Source: Pseudarthrobacter sp. Fe7 (GTDB taxonomy: Bacteria > Actinomycetota > Actinomycetes > Actinomycetales > Micrococcaceae). From it: DNA of 64,000 bases. The DNA lies in NCBI GenBank assembly GCA_024372495.1, contig CP099977.1:1488001-1552000 (forward strand), read 5' to 3'. Each line of letters starts with the position of its first letter. Position 1 is the first letter of the stretch. Made by a program: the position numbers and the translations under genes. The notes under the pieces were generated by a model. It did not search any database. It was given only the letters and a program-made list of their open reading frames with translations, and was not told the DNA's origin. Below, piece after piece: positions 29,305-39,951 of the stretch.

Positions 29305-31885
29305 GTGGGTATGGCACGGGGAACGCTTCGGATCTTCCTGGGGGCGGCTGCAGGGGCCGGCACCACGTACTCCATGCTGCGGGAAGCGCACCGCCTCGCC
29401 GGCTGCGGCAGGAACGTCGTGGTCGGCATTGCCGCGGACCACGGGAGGCGTGAGACCAGGCAGGCTCCTGGCGGGGCTCGACGCCGTGGCGCCGCGGCTC
29501 GTGCGGGACGCGCACGGGGCGGAGGTACCCGAGCTGGATGTGGCGGCCGTGCTGGACCGGAGACCGGACGTCGCGGTGGTGGACGCTTATGCGCATGTCA
29601 ACGCCCCGGGAAGCAGGAATGAACGGCGCTGGCAGGACATCGAGGAACTCCTGGCAGCCGGGACGGACGTGCTGACCACCCTCACCGTCCAGCACGTGGC
29701 CTCGCTGCGAGACGCCGTGGCCGCCGTCACCGACCAGCCGGGCCAGGAGACCATCCCGGATTCAGTGGTGCGCCGCGCGGACCACCTCGAGCTGGTGGAT
29801 ATAGCACCGGAGCTCCTGCGCCAGCGGGTGGCCGACGGGAAAGTCTTTCCCCCAGACAGGATCGACGCTGCCCTGGCCAACGAGTTCCGCCTGGGCAACC
29901 TCATTGCCCTCCGGGAAATCGCCCTGATCTGGCTGGCGGACCGGGTGGATGAAGGACTGGCCAGCTATCGGAAGAGCCAGGGCATCACCGCTACGTGGCC
30001 GGCGCGCGAGCGGGTGGTGGTGGGGCTGAACGGCGGACCGGAGGGGGAACTGCTCCTGAGGCGTGCGTCCCGGATCCTGTCACGGGTCAACGGGGGCGAC
30101 CTCCTGGCCGTGAACGTGCGGCGGGCGGAGGGGCGCAGCGCGGCGCCGGCCCAGGTGCTGGAAGCCCAGCGGCAGCTCGTCACCGACCTTGGCGGCACCT
30201 TCCACACGGTGTCCGGGGAGGACGCGGCGGACTCGCTCCTGGAGTTTGCCCGCAGCGTCAACGCCACCCAAATCGTCATCGGCGCCTCCCCCGGGCGCCT
30301 GTGGAACGGGATCCTCGGCATCGGGGTGGGCGCCAAAGTGGTCCGCGGCTCCGGGGACATCGACGTGCACATCGTGTCCCATCCCCAGCGACGCCGCAGC
30401 CTGCCCACGCCGGCACCCGCCGCACTCAGCCGTGCGCGGACCACCACGGGCTTCGTCCTTGCCGTCCTGATCCCGGTGCTCGTGACCGCGGGCCTGTCCT
30501 TCTACCCGGACCTGAACCTGGCCACCCATGCGCTGGTGCACCTGACCGGGGTGATGGCGGTGGCATTTATCGGCGGCCTGTGGCCGGCGGTGCTCGCGGC
30601 CGTCCTGGATGCGCTGCTGCTGAACTACTTCGAAACGGACCCGGTGGGAACGTTCATCATCAAGGACCCGCAAAACGTCTTCGCGCTGTTCGTCTTCCTG
30701 AGCGCGGCGGTGGCCGTGTCACTGGTGGTGGGCCTGTCCGCCAGGCGTGCCCGGGAAGCCATCCGGGCACGCGCCGAAGCGACCACCCTGGCGGACCTCG
30801 CCCGCGACGCCCTCCTCACGGACGACACCGTTGCGGCGTTCATGGCAAAGGTCCGGGAGACCTTCCAGGTCCGGTCCGCAGGGCTGTTCACCACCACCGG
30901 GGACCGGGGTGCGGCGTGGGAACTGCAGGCCTTCTCCGGAGACGCGCCACCGCCCTCCCCGGACGCTGCGGCGCTGACGGACAGCGTGGAACTTGCCGAT
31001 TCAAAGACAGCGCTGGTCCTCACCGGGCGCAGCCTGACGGCCGGTGACCGGCTGCTCCTGGCCGCCCACGGGGCCCATCTCCTCCTGCTGCGCCAACGCA
31101 ATTCCCTGCAACGCACGCTGCAAAGCACGGCGAAACTGGCCGAGGGCAACAACGTCCGTACCGCCATCCTGCGGGCCGTCGGCCATGACCTGCGCACCCC
31201 GCTGGCCGGGATCAAGCTGGCCGTCACGGCGCTGCGGCGCCAAAGCCGCAGGCTGCCGGAGGAGGTGCAGGCCGAGATGCTTGAGACGATCGATTCCTAC
31301 ACGGAACGCCTGGACGCCCTGATCTCCAACCTCCTGGACATGTCCCGGATCTCCAGCGGGTCCGCCGCCCCGCTCACGGCGCCGGTCACCTGGCGCGATG
31401 CCATCGAGGACGCGTTGCGGGGCCTCCCCGTGGACCGCATCCGGATCGAACTCGCCGCCAACATGCCCGCCGTCGACGCGGACCTGGGGATGCTGGAGCG
31501 GGTCATCGCCAACATCGTGGAAAACGCGCTGAAATATGCGCCGGACTCGGACGTGGTCATCGTGGGCGTCTCGGGCGGGTCCCACGCTGCGGACGACGCC
31601 GGCATCCCCTTTGGTGAGTTGCGCATCGTGGACCACGGGCAGGGTGTGCCCGCTGCCGCGGTGGAGGGCATCTTCCAGCCGTTCCAGCGCCTTGATGACG
31701 CCCCCGTAGGCCTGGGCATGGGCCTTGGCCTCGCCGTCGCGAAGGGCTTCACGGAGGCCATGGGCGGCCAGTTGGTGGCCGAACCGACGCCCGGCGGGGG
31801 CCTGACAATGGTGGTTAGGCTGCCGCTGTCCACCGGGCCGGCAGTCTCCACCCTTCGCAGGAAAGCAGGCACCGGCACCGCATGA
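29305..31885 (+). CDS. kdpD: KdpD-type sensor histidine kinase
   Basis: About 859 residues after removing one base at 29463-29464 (CAGCTC site; repair gives RRETRQLLAGLDAV). Domains are the KdpD N-terminal domain with Walker-like GAAAGAGTTYSM, then a Usp domain (about 240-360). A four-helix DUF4118 membrane region (about 390-490), a GAF-like region, HisKA with GHDLRTPLAG (phosphorylated His) and an HATPase with NIVENALKYAP and GLGMGLGLAVAKG follow. It senses potassium shortage or ionic strength. GTG 29305 has GGAGG at good distance; ATG 29311 is the alternative. The kdpFABC pump genes are absent nearby. Confidence 0.9.
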
Positions 31886-32566
31886 GGACAGTACTGGTAG
31901 TGGACGACGAGCCGCAGGCTCCTGCGCGCCCTCCAAGTCAACCTGGAGGCGGAGGGGTACCGGGTGCTCACCGCGCTGGACGGGACGGCCGCGCTGAAGC
32001 ATGCGGAGGGCGGCCATCCCGACGTCATGGTCCTGGACCTGGGCCTGCCGGACATCAACGGGGTGGACGTGATCACCCGGGTCCGCCGCACCAGCAGCAT
32101 GCCCATCATCGTGCTGTCCGCCCGGCACGGGTCCGTGGACAAGGTCCGGGCCCTGGACGCCGGCGCGGATGACTACGTGACCAAGCCGTTCGGCCTGGAC
32201 GAGCTCCTGGCCAGGCTGCGCGTCGCCGGGCGCCGGAGCGGGACCCCGGAGGTGGCGGACAACCCGCCCGCCATTGACGTGGGGGATTTCGAGGTGGACC
32301 TGGCCAACCGGAAGGTGCTGCGGGCCGGTGAGCCGGTCCGGCTCACCCCGCGCGAGTGGGCCATCCTGGAGCTGCTGGCACGGAATCCGGGCCGGCTGAT
32401 AACGCAGCAGCAGATGCTCGGGAAGGTCTGGGGCCCCGGCTACGAGAATGAGACCCATTACCTGCGGGTCTACATGGGCCAGCTGCGCCGCAAACTGGAG
32501 GCGGATCCGGCCCGGCCCCGGCACCTGCTCACGGAAGCGGGAATGGGGTACCGCTTCGAGCCGTGA
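31882..32566 (+). CDS. kdpE: KdpE-type response regulator
   Basis: About 227 residues after removing one base at 31917-31918 (CAGCTC site; repair gives VDDEPQLLRALQVNLE). Receiver domain has the acidic pair DDE, phospho-acceptor Asp in VMVLDLGLPD, and Lys in VTKPFGLDELLA. The OmpR-type winged helix has LTPREWAILELLARNPG and YLRVYMGQLRRKLE. ATGA overlap with kdpD ensures paired production. Likely target is the permease gene 142 bases downstream, rather than a Kdp ATPase. Confidence 0.92.
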
Positions 32567-32707
32567 CGTGCACCGAAAGGCCCTTGCCGGCGTCGTAAAC
32601 TGCGCGTAAAGGAATCATTAATAAATGTCTTTTTAGCGCGTGAGCCGTTTTCGCCGGTGCTAGCTTCGCAGTGGTCGCGGTGCAAAGGGCAGCGCGGAAA
32701 GGCAAAG

Positions 32708-34685
32708 ATGACCACGTTGAGCAGGCCCCCGGCGGATCCGTCCGCGCCCCACGCCCACGGCAGGAAGGCGCTCAAGGACTGGCTGCTGTTCGGGCTGCAG
32801 GACAGCAAGGGCGCCCACCAGGGCCCCGGCGGCGTGCCCACCCAGCACGAAAAGAAGCACTCGTGGTGGCAGGTCATGTGCCTGACCGGCGTGGACTACT
32901 TCTCCACCCTGGGCTACCAGCCGGCCATCGCCGCGCTCGCCGCCGGCGTCATCTCCCCGCTGGCCACCCTGGTGCTGGTGTTGGTGACCCTGCTGGGTGC
33001 GCTGCCGGTGTACCGCAGGGTTGCCGGTGAAAGCCCCCGCGGTGAAGGCTCCATCGCCATGCTGGAGCGGCTGCTGCCGCGCTGGGGCGGCAAGCTCCTG
33101 GTGCTGGTCCTGCTGGGATTCGCGGCCACTGACTTCATGATCACCATGACCCTTTCGGCAGCAGACGCCACCGCGCACCTGCTGGGCAATCCCGTGGCTC
33201 CGGGCTGGCTCCAGAACCAGAACGTTCCCGTCACGCTTTTCCTGCTTGCCTTGCTGGCAGCTGTGTTCCTGCGGGGCTTCAAGGAAGCCATCGGCGTCGC
33301 CGTCGTCCTCGTGGTCCTCTACCTGGGCCTGAACGCGATAGTGGTGGTTGCCACCCTGGCGCAGGTGCTCACGCACCCGGCGGCCATGGGGGACTGGTGG
33401 ACCAACCTGTGGGTGTCGCATGGGAACCCGGTGATGGCGGTGGCCATCGCACTGCTTGTCTTCCCCAAGCTGGCCCTGGGCCTGTCCGGCTTCGAAACCG
33501 GCGTGGCCGTGATGCCGCAGGTCAAGGGCGCCCCGGACGATACGGAGGAGAACCCCACGGGCCGCATCCAGGGTGCCCGCCGCATGCTCACCACCGCCGC
33601 CGTGATCATGAGCGTGTTCCTGCTGACCACCAGCTTCATCACCGTGGTCCTGATCCCGGAACAGGAATTCCAGGCCGGCGGACAGGCGAACGGCCGCGCG
33701 CTGGCCTACCTGGCGCACGAATACCTCGGCGTGGGATTCGGCAGCGTCTACGACATCAGCACCATCGGCATCCTCTGGTTCGCCGGCGCCTCGGCCATGG
33801 CCGGCCTGCTGAACCTGGTGCCCCGGTACCTTCCCCGCTACGGCATGGCACCGGGGTGGGCCAAGGCCGTCCGGCCCCTGGTGCTGGTCTTCACCCTGAT
33901 CGGGTTCCTGATCACGTTCATCTTCAACGCCGACGTCGATGCCCAGGGCGGCGCGTACGCCACCGGCGTCCTGGTACTGATGACCTCCGCCGCGGTGGCC
34001 GTGACGCTCTCGGCGCGCCGGCGCAGGCAGCGGAACCTCTCGGTGGGCTTCGGGGCCATTTCCGTGGTGTTCGCCTACACCACGGTGGCCAACGTCTTTG
34101 AACGGCCCGAGGGCATCCGGATCGCCGCCATCTTCATCCTCGGCATCATCGTCATCTCGCTGCTTTCCAGGGTCCGCCGTTCCTTCGAGCCTGCACGCAA
34201 CCCGGGTGCATTTGGACCAGCAGGCCCTGGAGTTCATGTCCAGCACCCTGGACGGGCCCATCGCCATCATCGCGCACGAGCCGCTGCGGCTGTCCCCTGA
34301 GGCCTACCGGGACAAACTCGAGTCAGCCATCGAGGTCAGCCACCTCCCGCTGGCGGGGGACGCCCTGTTCCTCGAGGTCATCGTGGATGATTCCTCGGAC
34401 TTCGAAACCGAACTGCATGTGCGGGGCGTGAACAGGCACGGCTACCACATCCTCGAGGTCCACGGCCCGGTGGTTCCCAACACCATCGCCTCCGTGCTGC
34501 TGCACATCAGGGACGTCACGGGGCTGATGCCGCACATCTACTTCCGCTGGACCGAGGGGAACCCCATCACCAACCTGGTCCGGTTCCTGTTCCTGGGCGA
34601 GGGCGAGATTGCGCCCGTGACCCGGGAGGTGCTGCGTGAGGCCGTCCCGGACGTTACCCAGCGGCCGTGGGTTCACGTCGGCTGA
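32708..34685 (+). CDS. APC superfamily permease with cytoplasmic C-terminal domain (candidate K+ importer)
   Basis: About 658 residues after removing one base at 34190-34191 (GAGCTG site; repair gives [16 protein letters not shown]). About twelve helices follow a hydrophilic N-terminus with [13 protein letters not shown] at helix 1. A soluble C-terminal domain of about 150 residues ([21 protein letters not shown] onward) is unlike simple amino-acid permeases. KimA-type potassium importers also belong to the APC superfamily and carry a cytoplasmic tail. Its position just after kdpDE suggests a potassium role, but sequence alone does not prove it. Upstream 32567-32707 contains an AT-rich stretch (32610-32635), but no clear riboswitch. 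Confidence 0.72.
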
Positions 34686-35049
34686 TGTGCGCCACCGTGG
34701 CCGCAACCCGGGCGGCGTCCGCCAGGCTGGACGGGACGTTCGCATGGAAGGCTGCCTCGGCGTCGTCCTCCCAGACCCCGGCGGCCAGCACCACAACGTG
34801 CACCATGTCGCCGTAGGTATCGTTGCAGGCCAGGATGTCGCCGGGCACCTTGTGCGGGTGCGGGCCGGGTGCGGGCCAGGGCTGGAAAATGACCCACCAC
34901 GGCTCGCCGTCCTGGTCCGGGAAAAGGTAGCCCGCGGTGGGGTGCAGGGCGCGGCCGTTCACCGCCCGCCCGCCGTAGCCCTCGACGGCGTCGGCTGCCG
35001 CGGCGAACTTGACCCTCCCGCGGTCCTCCGGCTCCTCGTCCCACCGCAT
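34654..35049 (-). CDS. Hypothetical protein, 131 residues
   Basis: ATG 35049 follows AGGGAGCGCAG. The protein is soluble, with an aromatic centre (WWVIFQPWPAPGPHP) and NDTYGDMVHVVVLAAGVWEDDAEAA. No family is recognised. Its last 32 bases overlap the end of the permease gene on the opposite strand (34654-34685), so the two transcripts converge and overlap. Codon usage and the ribosome site support a real gene. Confidence 0.6.
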   Translation of the reverse strand: MRWDEEPEDRGRVKFAAAADAVEGYGGRAVNGRALHPTAGYLFPDQDGEPWWVIFQPWPAPGPHPHKVPGDILACNDTYGDMVHVVVLAAGVWEDDAEAAFHANVPSSLADAARVAATVAHISRREPTAAG

Positions 35050-35188
35050 CTGCGCTCCCTGCCTCCACCTGCTGCCTATGCCTCCATCAAAGAGCCGCGG
35101 GGGCAGGACCGGGGCGGCCGGGGCGCTTTTTTGACGGATTTTTACGCTCCCGCCGGCCGCGGGGGAAGCCGGCGGCCGCCACAGCATA

Positions 35189-35716
35189 ATGGGATCCATG
35201 GACAGCCCCGTAACCATCCGCCCCATGTGCCCCGAGGACTGGGATGCCGTCCACGCGATCTACGCCGCCGGCATCGCCACGGGTGAGGCGACCTTCGAGA
35301 CCGAGCCGCCCGCGTGGGAAGCGTTCGACGGCGTGCGGCTGCCCGGGCACCGGATCGTCGCGGCGGATGCGGGGCGCGTTTTGGGATGGGCCGCGGTGTC
35401 CCGGGTTTCGTCCCGGGACGTGTACCGGGGCCTCGTGGAGCACTCCATCTACGTTGCCCCGCAGGCACAGGGGCGGGGCGTGGGCCGGCTCCTCCTGGGC
35501 GCCCTGATTGAGTCGACGGAAGCCGCGGGCATCTGGACCATCCAGTCCAGCATCTTCCCGGAGAACACGGCCAGCCTGGTGCTGCACCAGAAGCTGGGGT
35601 TCCGGGTGGTGGGGACACGGGAACGGATTGCCCGGATCAGCAACGGTCCCAAGGCCGGGCACTGGCAGGACACGCTGCTCCTGGAACGCCGCAGCACCGT
35701 GGCCGGGACGGAATAG
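35189..35716 (+). CDS. GNAT N-acetyltransferase (phosphinothricin acetyltransferase-like)
   Basis: 175 residues from ATG 35189, or 172 from ATG 35198. The start IRPMCPEDWDAVHAIYAAGI with TGEATFETEPP is the pattern of PAT/YncA-type acetyltransferases. The acetyl-CoA loop is VAPQAQGRGVGRLLLGALI, and SIFPENTASLVLHQKLGFR follows. It transfers acetyl from acetyl-CoA to an amine, likely methionine sulfoximine-like or related small molecules; real substrate unknown. Confidence 0.85.
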   Translation: MGSMDSPVTIRPMCPEDWDAVHAIYAAGIATGEATFETEPPAWEAFDGVRLPGHRIVAADAGRVLGWAAVSRVSSRDVYRGLVEHSIYVAPQAQGRGVGRLLLGALIESTEAAGIWTIQSSIFPENTASLVLHQKLGFRVVGTRERIARISNGPKAGHWQDTLLLERRSTVAGTE

Positions 35717-35798
35717 AAGAATCGCCCGGGGCCGGCTTCGAGCCTGGTTCCGTTGCCTAGACTGGACGTATGCGGGTATCTAACCCCTGGAGCTCCTG

Positions 35799-36164
35799 AT
35801 GAGCCTGCAAGCGATGTTCGTGGGCGCCCTGTTGTCCGCCCTCGTTGCGCTGTTCCTGCTCCTGCTGGTGCGGAGGGAACGGCGCGTGGGAGTTGTGGCC
35901 ATGGGAGCAGCGGCCCTCATGATGCCCATGGCCTGGAATTCGATCCTGAACTGGACCGGGGCGATCGGCCTGTTTTCCCACGACTTGCCCTTCCCGCCGT
36001 TTCCCATCAGCTGGCAGGACACGGGAACGGGAGTGTTTACCCTTGCGGGAGCTGCCCTGGCACTGATGGTGGGGCCTTGCAGGGGCGATGCAGGCCGCCG
36101 CATTGCGGCAACAGCAGCGTTGGCCGCGCTGGCCGCGTTGGTTGTGGACGTCTACCTCTACTAA
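35799..36164 (+). CDS. Small membrane protein, unknown function
   Basis: 121 residues with about four hydrophobic segments (ALLSALVALFLLLLV, VVAMGAAALMMPMA, VFTLAGAALALMV, AALAALAALVVDVYL). ATG 35799 has GGAG in GGAGCTCCTG. No family recognised. It lies between the acetyltransferase and the convergent aminopeptidase gene with 26 bases to the latter's stop. Composition is consistent with its neighbours. Confidence 0.55.
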   Translation: MSLQAMFVGALLSALVALFLLLLVRRERRVGVVAMGAAALMMPMAWNSILNWTGAIGLFSHDLPFPPFPISWQDTGTGVFTLAGAALALMVGPCRGDAGRRIAATAALAALAALVVDVYLY

Positions 36165-36190
36165 CCCGGCGCCTTACCGCGAGGGGCGCC

Positions 36191-36965
36191 TTACCGTGTG
36201 GGCAGGGTCAGGATCTCGGCGCCGTCCTCGGTAATCGCGATGGTGTGCTCGGTGTGCGCCGTCCGGCAGCCTGTGGCGCTCCGGAGCGTCCAGCCGTCGT
36301 CGTCCGTCACCAGGCTCCGCCGTGTCCGCCATGATCCATGGCTCCAGCGCCAGCAGCAGCCCGGGCCGCAGTTTGAAGCCGCGGCCGGGCCGGCCCATAT
36401 TGGGGACGTGCGGGTCCTGGTGCATGGTGGAGCCGATGCCGTGGCCGCCGAACTGGGTGTTGATGGGGTAGCCGGCGTCGGTGAGGACCCGCCCGATGGC
36501 ATAGGCGATGTCGCCGATCTTGGCAGCCGGTCCGGCGGCGGCGATCCCGGCGGCCAGTGCCCGCTCGGTGGTCTCGATCATGGCCACGCTCTCCGCGGGC
36601 CGCGATTCGCCCACCAGGAAGCTGATGGCGGCGTCGGCAGCCATCCCGTTCTTGACCACCGCAAGGTCCAGGGTGAGCAGGTCCCCGTCGGCCAGTGAGT
36701 AGTTGTGGGGCAGCCCGTGGAGCACGGCGTCGTTGACGCCCGTACAGATGTAGTGGCCGAAGGGGCCCCGGCCGAACGATGGCGCATAGTCCACGTAGCA
36801 GGACTCGGCCCCGGCCTCGGTGATCATCTCCTTGGTCCACTGGTCGATGTCCAGCAGGTTGGTGCCCACGGTTGCACGGCTCTTCATGGCCTGCAGGATG
36901 TCCGCCACCAGGGCGCCGGTCTCCCGGGCGCGGGCCACTTCGGAGGGGTTCAGGATCTCGATCAT
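36191..36965 (-). CDS. map: Methionine aminopeptidase type I
   Basis: About 257 residues after removing one base at 36313-36314 (GAGCTG site; repair gives MADTAELVTDDDGWTLRS). The five metal ligands fit: Asp in LTLDLAVVKNGMAADAA (two Asp), His in GHGIGSTMHQDPHV, Glu in LALEPWI, and the final Glu in RTAHTEHTIAI. It removes N-terminal Met from new proteins. The frame is broken just before the last conserved Glu, so an automated annotation would call a truncated protein; this would be lethal if it were the only copy and real. Confidence 0.88.
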
Positions 36966-37070
36966 GGGGCGCCCTTCTTGTGCGGCCGGTGAGTCTCCAT
37001 CCTATTTGCCCTCCCGCCAGGGGTCGCAAGGCAATGCTCCGGTCATGTGGATTTCCACCAGTTGCGACAA

Positions 37071-37102
37071 ATATAGATGAGTGTGAATATATACGTGTGT
37101 CT
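37071..37102 (+). promoter_or_regulatory. AT-rich promoter/operator region of the arsenic operon
   Basis: In an otherwise GC-rich region, 37071-37102 is strikingly AT-rich and carries two related half-repeats, ATATAGATGAGTGTG and ATATATACGTGTGTC, starting at 37071 and about 37088. It lies immediately before the ArsR start. Such sites are typical places for ArsR to bind and block the promoter. Exact operator limits cannot be set by eye. Confidence 0.45.
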
Positions 37103-37453
37103 ATGTCTCTCAAGCCCACCGCCGTGGAAGCGGTGGCGTGCTGCTCCCCGCTGGCCCGGGAGCCGTTGTCGGAGCCGGAAGCGGAAGGGATTGCCCCGCT
37201 GCTGAAGGCGCTGGCCGATCCCGTCCGGCTGCGGCTGATGTCCATGGTCGCCTCGCATGAGGGCGGCGAGGCGTGCGTGTGCGACCTCAACGACGCATTC
37301 GAGCTGTCCCAGCCCACCATCAGCCACCACCTGAAGATCCTGCACGAGGCAGGGCTGCTGGACCGGGAAAAGCGCGGCGTCTGGGTCTACTACCGAGCGC
37401 GGACCGAGGCCTTGCAGAACCTGGCCGCCATGATCGGGGGGCAGGCCTCGTGA
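37103..37453 (+). CDS. arsR: ArsR/SmtB-family arsenic-responsive repressor
   Basis: 116 residues. Winged helix with LKALADPVRLRLMSMVASH, recognition helix LSQPTISHHLKILHEAGLL and wing KRGVWVYY. Possible As(III) ligands are the Cys pair CVC in EACVCDL and the N-terminal VACCSPL. No Shine-Dalgarno sequence is visible, so translation may start on a nearly leaderless message. The stop overlaps the GTG of the channel gene (GTGA 37450-37453). It should derepress the operon when arsenite binds. Confidence 0.9.
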   Translation: MSLKPTAVEAVACCSPLAREPLSEPEAEGIAPLLKALADPVRLRLMSMVASHEGGEACVCDLNDAFELSQPTISHHLKILHEAGLLDREKRGVWVYYRARTEALQNLAAMIGGQAS

Positions 37454-38151
37454 GCGTGATGGGCCGCCGGGTTGGCGCGGAGTTCGTGGGGACCGCGTTC
37501 CTGGTCATGGCCGTGGTGGGCTCGGGCGTCATGGCGTCCCGGCTTTCACCGAACGACGCCGGCCTGCAGCTTCTGCAGAACAGCCTCGCCACGGGTGCCG
37601 CACTGGTGGCGCTGATCGTGGCACTCCAGCCCGTGTCGGCGTCGTTCAATCCTGTGGTGACCTTGGTGGAACGTGCCCTGGGCATGATCGATACCCACAC
37701 CGCGGCAGGCCTGATCGGTGCGCAGGTCCTGGGTGGCCTTGCGGGCACGGTGGCGGCCAATTTGATGTTCGGGCTGGACGCGGTCACCTTCTCCACGCAC
37801 GTCCGCACCGGCCCCGCGCTCTGGCTGGGCGAAATCATCGCCACCATAGGGCTGCTGGTGGTCATCTTCGGCACCGTCCGGTCCGGCCGGGCGGACAGGG
37901 TGGCATTCGCCGTGGGCGGGTACATCACCGCCGCGTACTGGTTCACCAGCTCCACCAGCTTCGCCAACCCCGCCGTGACCATCGCCCGGACCGTCACGGA
38001 CACCTTCGCCGGCATCGCACCGCCGTCGGCCCCTGCCTTCATCCTCGCCCAGCTCCTGGGCGGCGCCGCCGGGTACGTCCTGGTCCGTTTCCTTTACCCA
38101 TCCCTCGCAACTCCCGCCGTCGCCACGGCTGACCGAAAGGTGCTCTCATGA
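37450..38151 (+). CDS. Aquaporin (MIP) family channel of the arsenic operon (AqpS-like)
   Basis: 233 residues from GTG 37450 (ATG 37459 is possible). Six helices and two half-helices; the first pore motif is SFNPVVT and the second FANPAVT, so the first NPA box is NPV, a change seen in MIP-type channels other than strict water pores. In Sinorhizobium meliloti AqpS replaces ArsB and lets arsenite made by ArsC leave down its gradient. The same arrangement arsR-channel-arsC is seen here, and no ArsB or Acr3 gene is nearby. The stop overlaps the arsC start (ATGA). Confidence 0.85.
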   Translation: MSVMGRRVGAEFVGTAFLVMAVVGSGVMASRLSPNDAGLQLLQNSLATGAALVALIVALQPVSASFNPVVTLVERALGMIDTHTAAGLIGAQVLGGLAGTVAANLMFGLDAVTFSTHVRTGPALWLGEIIATIGLLVVIFGTVRSGRADRVAFAVGGYITAAYWFTSSTSFANPAVTIARTVTDTFAGIAPPSAPAFILAQLLGGAAGYVLVRFLYPSLATPAVATADRKVLS

Positions 38152-38558
38152 GCCACAAGCCCTCCGTCTTGTTCGTCTGCGTCCACAACGCCGGCCGGTC
38201 ACAGATGGCCGCCGCGTTCCTCACCAGCCTCTCGAAGGGCGCCATCGAGGTCCGTTCCGCCGGGTCGCAGCCGGCGGAGAAGGTCAACCCGGCCGCCGTC
38301 GAGGCCATGGCCGAAGTTGGCATCGACATGTCCGCCGAGATCCCCAAGGTCCTCACCACCGAGGCCGTCAAGGACTCCGACGTGGTGATCACCATGGGCT
38401 GCGGCGACGAGTGCCCCTACTTCCCGGGCAAGCGCTATGAGGACTGGGTGCTGGAGGATCCCGCCGGCAAGGGCGTCGACTCCGTACGGCCAATCCGCGA
38501 CGAGATCAAAACCCGCGTCGAGGCCCTGATCGCCTCCCTGGTTCCCGCACAGAGCTGA
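38148..38558 (+). CDS. arsC: Arsenate reductase, low-molecular-weight phosphatase-like
   Basis: 136 residues. The P-loop CVHNAGRSQ (C-x5-R-S) starts near residue 12. The distal GCGDECPYFPGKRYEDWVLEDP carries further Cys residues for the disulfide relay (thioredoxin- or mycothiol-linked). It reduces arsenate to arsenite in the cytoplasm. ATGA overlap with the channel gene couples reduction to efflux. The fold resembles Wzb-type phosphatases, but gene order makes arsenate reductase the clear choice. Confidence 0.9.
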   Translation: MSHKPSVLFVCVHNAGRSQMAAAFLTSLSKGAIEVRSAGSQPAEKVNPAAVEAMAEVGIDMSAEIPKVLTTEAVKDSDVVITMGCGDECPYFPGKRYEDWVLEDPAGKGVDSVRPIRDEIKTRVEALIASLVPAQS

Positions 38559-38570
38559 ATCGAGGACGGC

Positions 38571-39938
38571 ATGACATCATCCGAGTCCCTGCCGGTTGCC
38601 GTGATCGGCGCCGGACCCGTAGGCCTGGCCGCAGCCGCGCACCTGCTGGAACGCGGGCTGGAGCCGGTGGTCTTCGAGGCCGGCCCAACCGTAGGGGCCG
38701 CCATCCGCCAATGGGGCCACATCCGGGTGTTCTCCACGTGGAAATACAACCTGGACGCCGCTTCGGTGCGCCTGCTGGAACGCAACGGCTGGGAAGCGCC
38801 GCGCCCCACGGCCCTGCCGTACGGCGCCCAAATCGTCTCTGAGTACCTCGAGCCACTGGCGGCCACGCCGGAACTGAAGGACCGGATCAGGACCGGGTCC
38901 AGGGTTGTCGCCGTCTCCCGGGAGGGCATGGACAAGGGCCGCAGCCAGGGCCGGGAGAGCGCCCCGTTCCTCCTGCGCATCGAGCACGACGGCGGCACGG
39001 TCACCGAGGTCTTGGCGCGTGCGGTGATCGATACGTCGGGGACGTGGAGCACGCCGGCGCCGCTGGGATCCTCCGGGCTGGCCGTTCCGGGGGAGGCGGA
39101 AGCTCGTGCTGCCGGGCTGATTACCGGCCCGCTGCCGGATGTTGCCGGCGGTGGATTCGCCGGCCGCCGCACCCTGGTCATCGGCTCCGGCCACTCAGCC
39201 GCCAACATGGTCCTCGACCTGGCCCGCGTGGCCCGCGCCAACCCCGGCACCGAAGTCCTCTGGGCCATCCGCGCTGCCACCCCGGCCCGGGCCTATGGCG
39301 GTGGCGACACCGACCAGCTACCCGCCCGCGGCCAGGCTCGGAGCCCGGCTCCGCACCGCCGTCGAGACTGGAGCCGTCCAGGCTCCTGGCCAGCTTCCAC
39401 ACGGCATCCATCGACGTGCACGGCGACGCCCTGACCGTGCACGCGGCCGACGGTCGCAGCATTGAGGTGGACCGCGTCATTCCCGCCACAGGGTTCCGCC
39501 CCGAGCTGGGCATGCTGTCCGAGCCTGCGGCTGGACCTGGACCCGGCGGTGGACGCACCCAAGGCCCTTGGCCCGCTGATCGATCCGGACTTCCACAGCT
39601 GCGGCACCGTCCCCGCCCACGGCGCCCGGATCCTCGAGCAGCCGGAGAAGGACTTCTACCTGGCGGGCATGAAGTCCTACGGCCGCGCGCCCACGTTCCT
39701 CATGGCCACCGGGTACGAGCAGGTCCGCTCCATCGCCGCCGCCCTGGCCGGAGACACCGAAGCCGCGGACGCCGTGGAACTTGAACTTCCGGAAACCGGC
39801 GTGTGCTCCACATCCATTCCGGACGACGCCGGGGACTCCGGTGCGGACGCCTGCTGCTCCGCTCCGGTGCCGGTGCCGGTGACGATCGGGTTTGCCACCG
39901 GACTGGAGCACGGGCGCAGCAGCGAACCGGCCGTATAG
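38571..39938 (+). CDS. FAD/NAD(P)-dependent oxidoreductase of the arsenic operon (ArsO-like)
   Basis: About 454 residues. Three AGCT-site insertions (39335-39336, 39381-39382, 39524-39525) each shift the frame; after three the frame returns, and repair gives one continuous flavoprotein (RGQLGARLRTAVE, AVQLLASFHTASI, LSELRLDLDPAVD). First Rossmann motif is VAVIGAGPVGLAAAAHL, second TLVIGSGHSAANMVLDLA; the pair is typical of flavin monooxygenases and ArsO-type proteins. The tail has several Cys (ETGVCSTS and DACCSAP), possible arsenite ligands. It may oxidise organoarsenicals or arsenite; activity is unproven. Confidence 0.75.
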
Positions 39939-39951
39939 CGGGAGCGCGTTT

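Noticed and set aside
32567..32707. c-di-AMP (ydaO) riboswitch before the APC permease
   Set aside because: I looked for the conserved GGGGAA and CCGCCGA-like blocks and did not find them; the region only has an AT-rich stretch.
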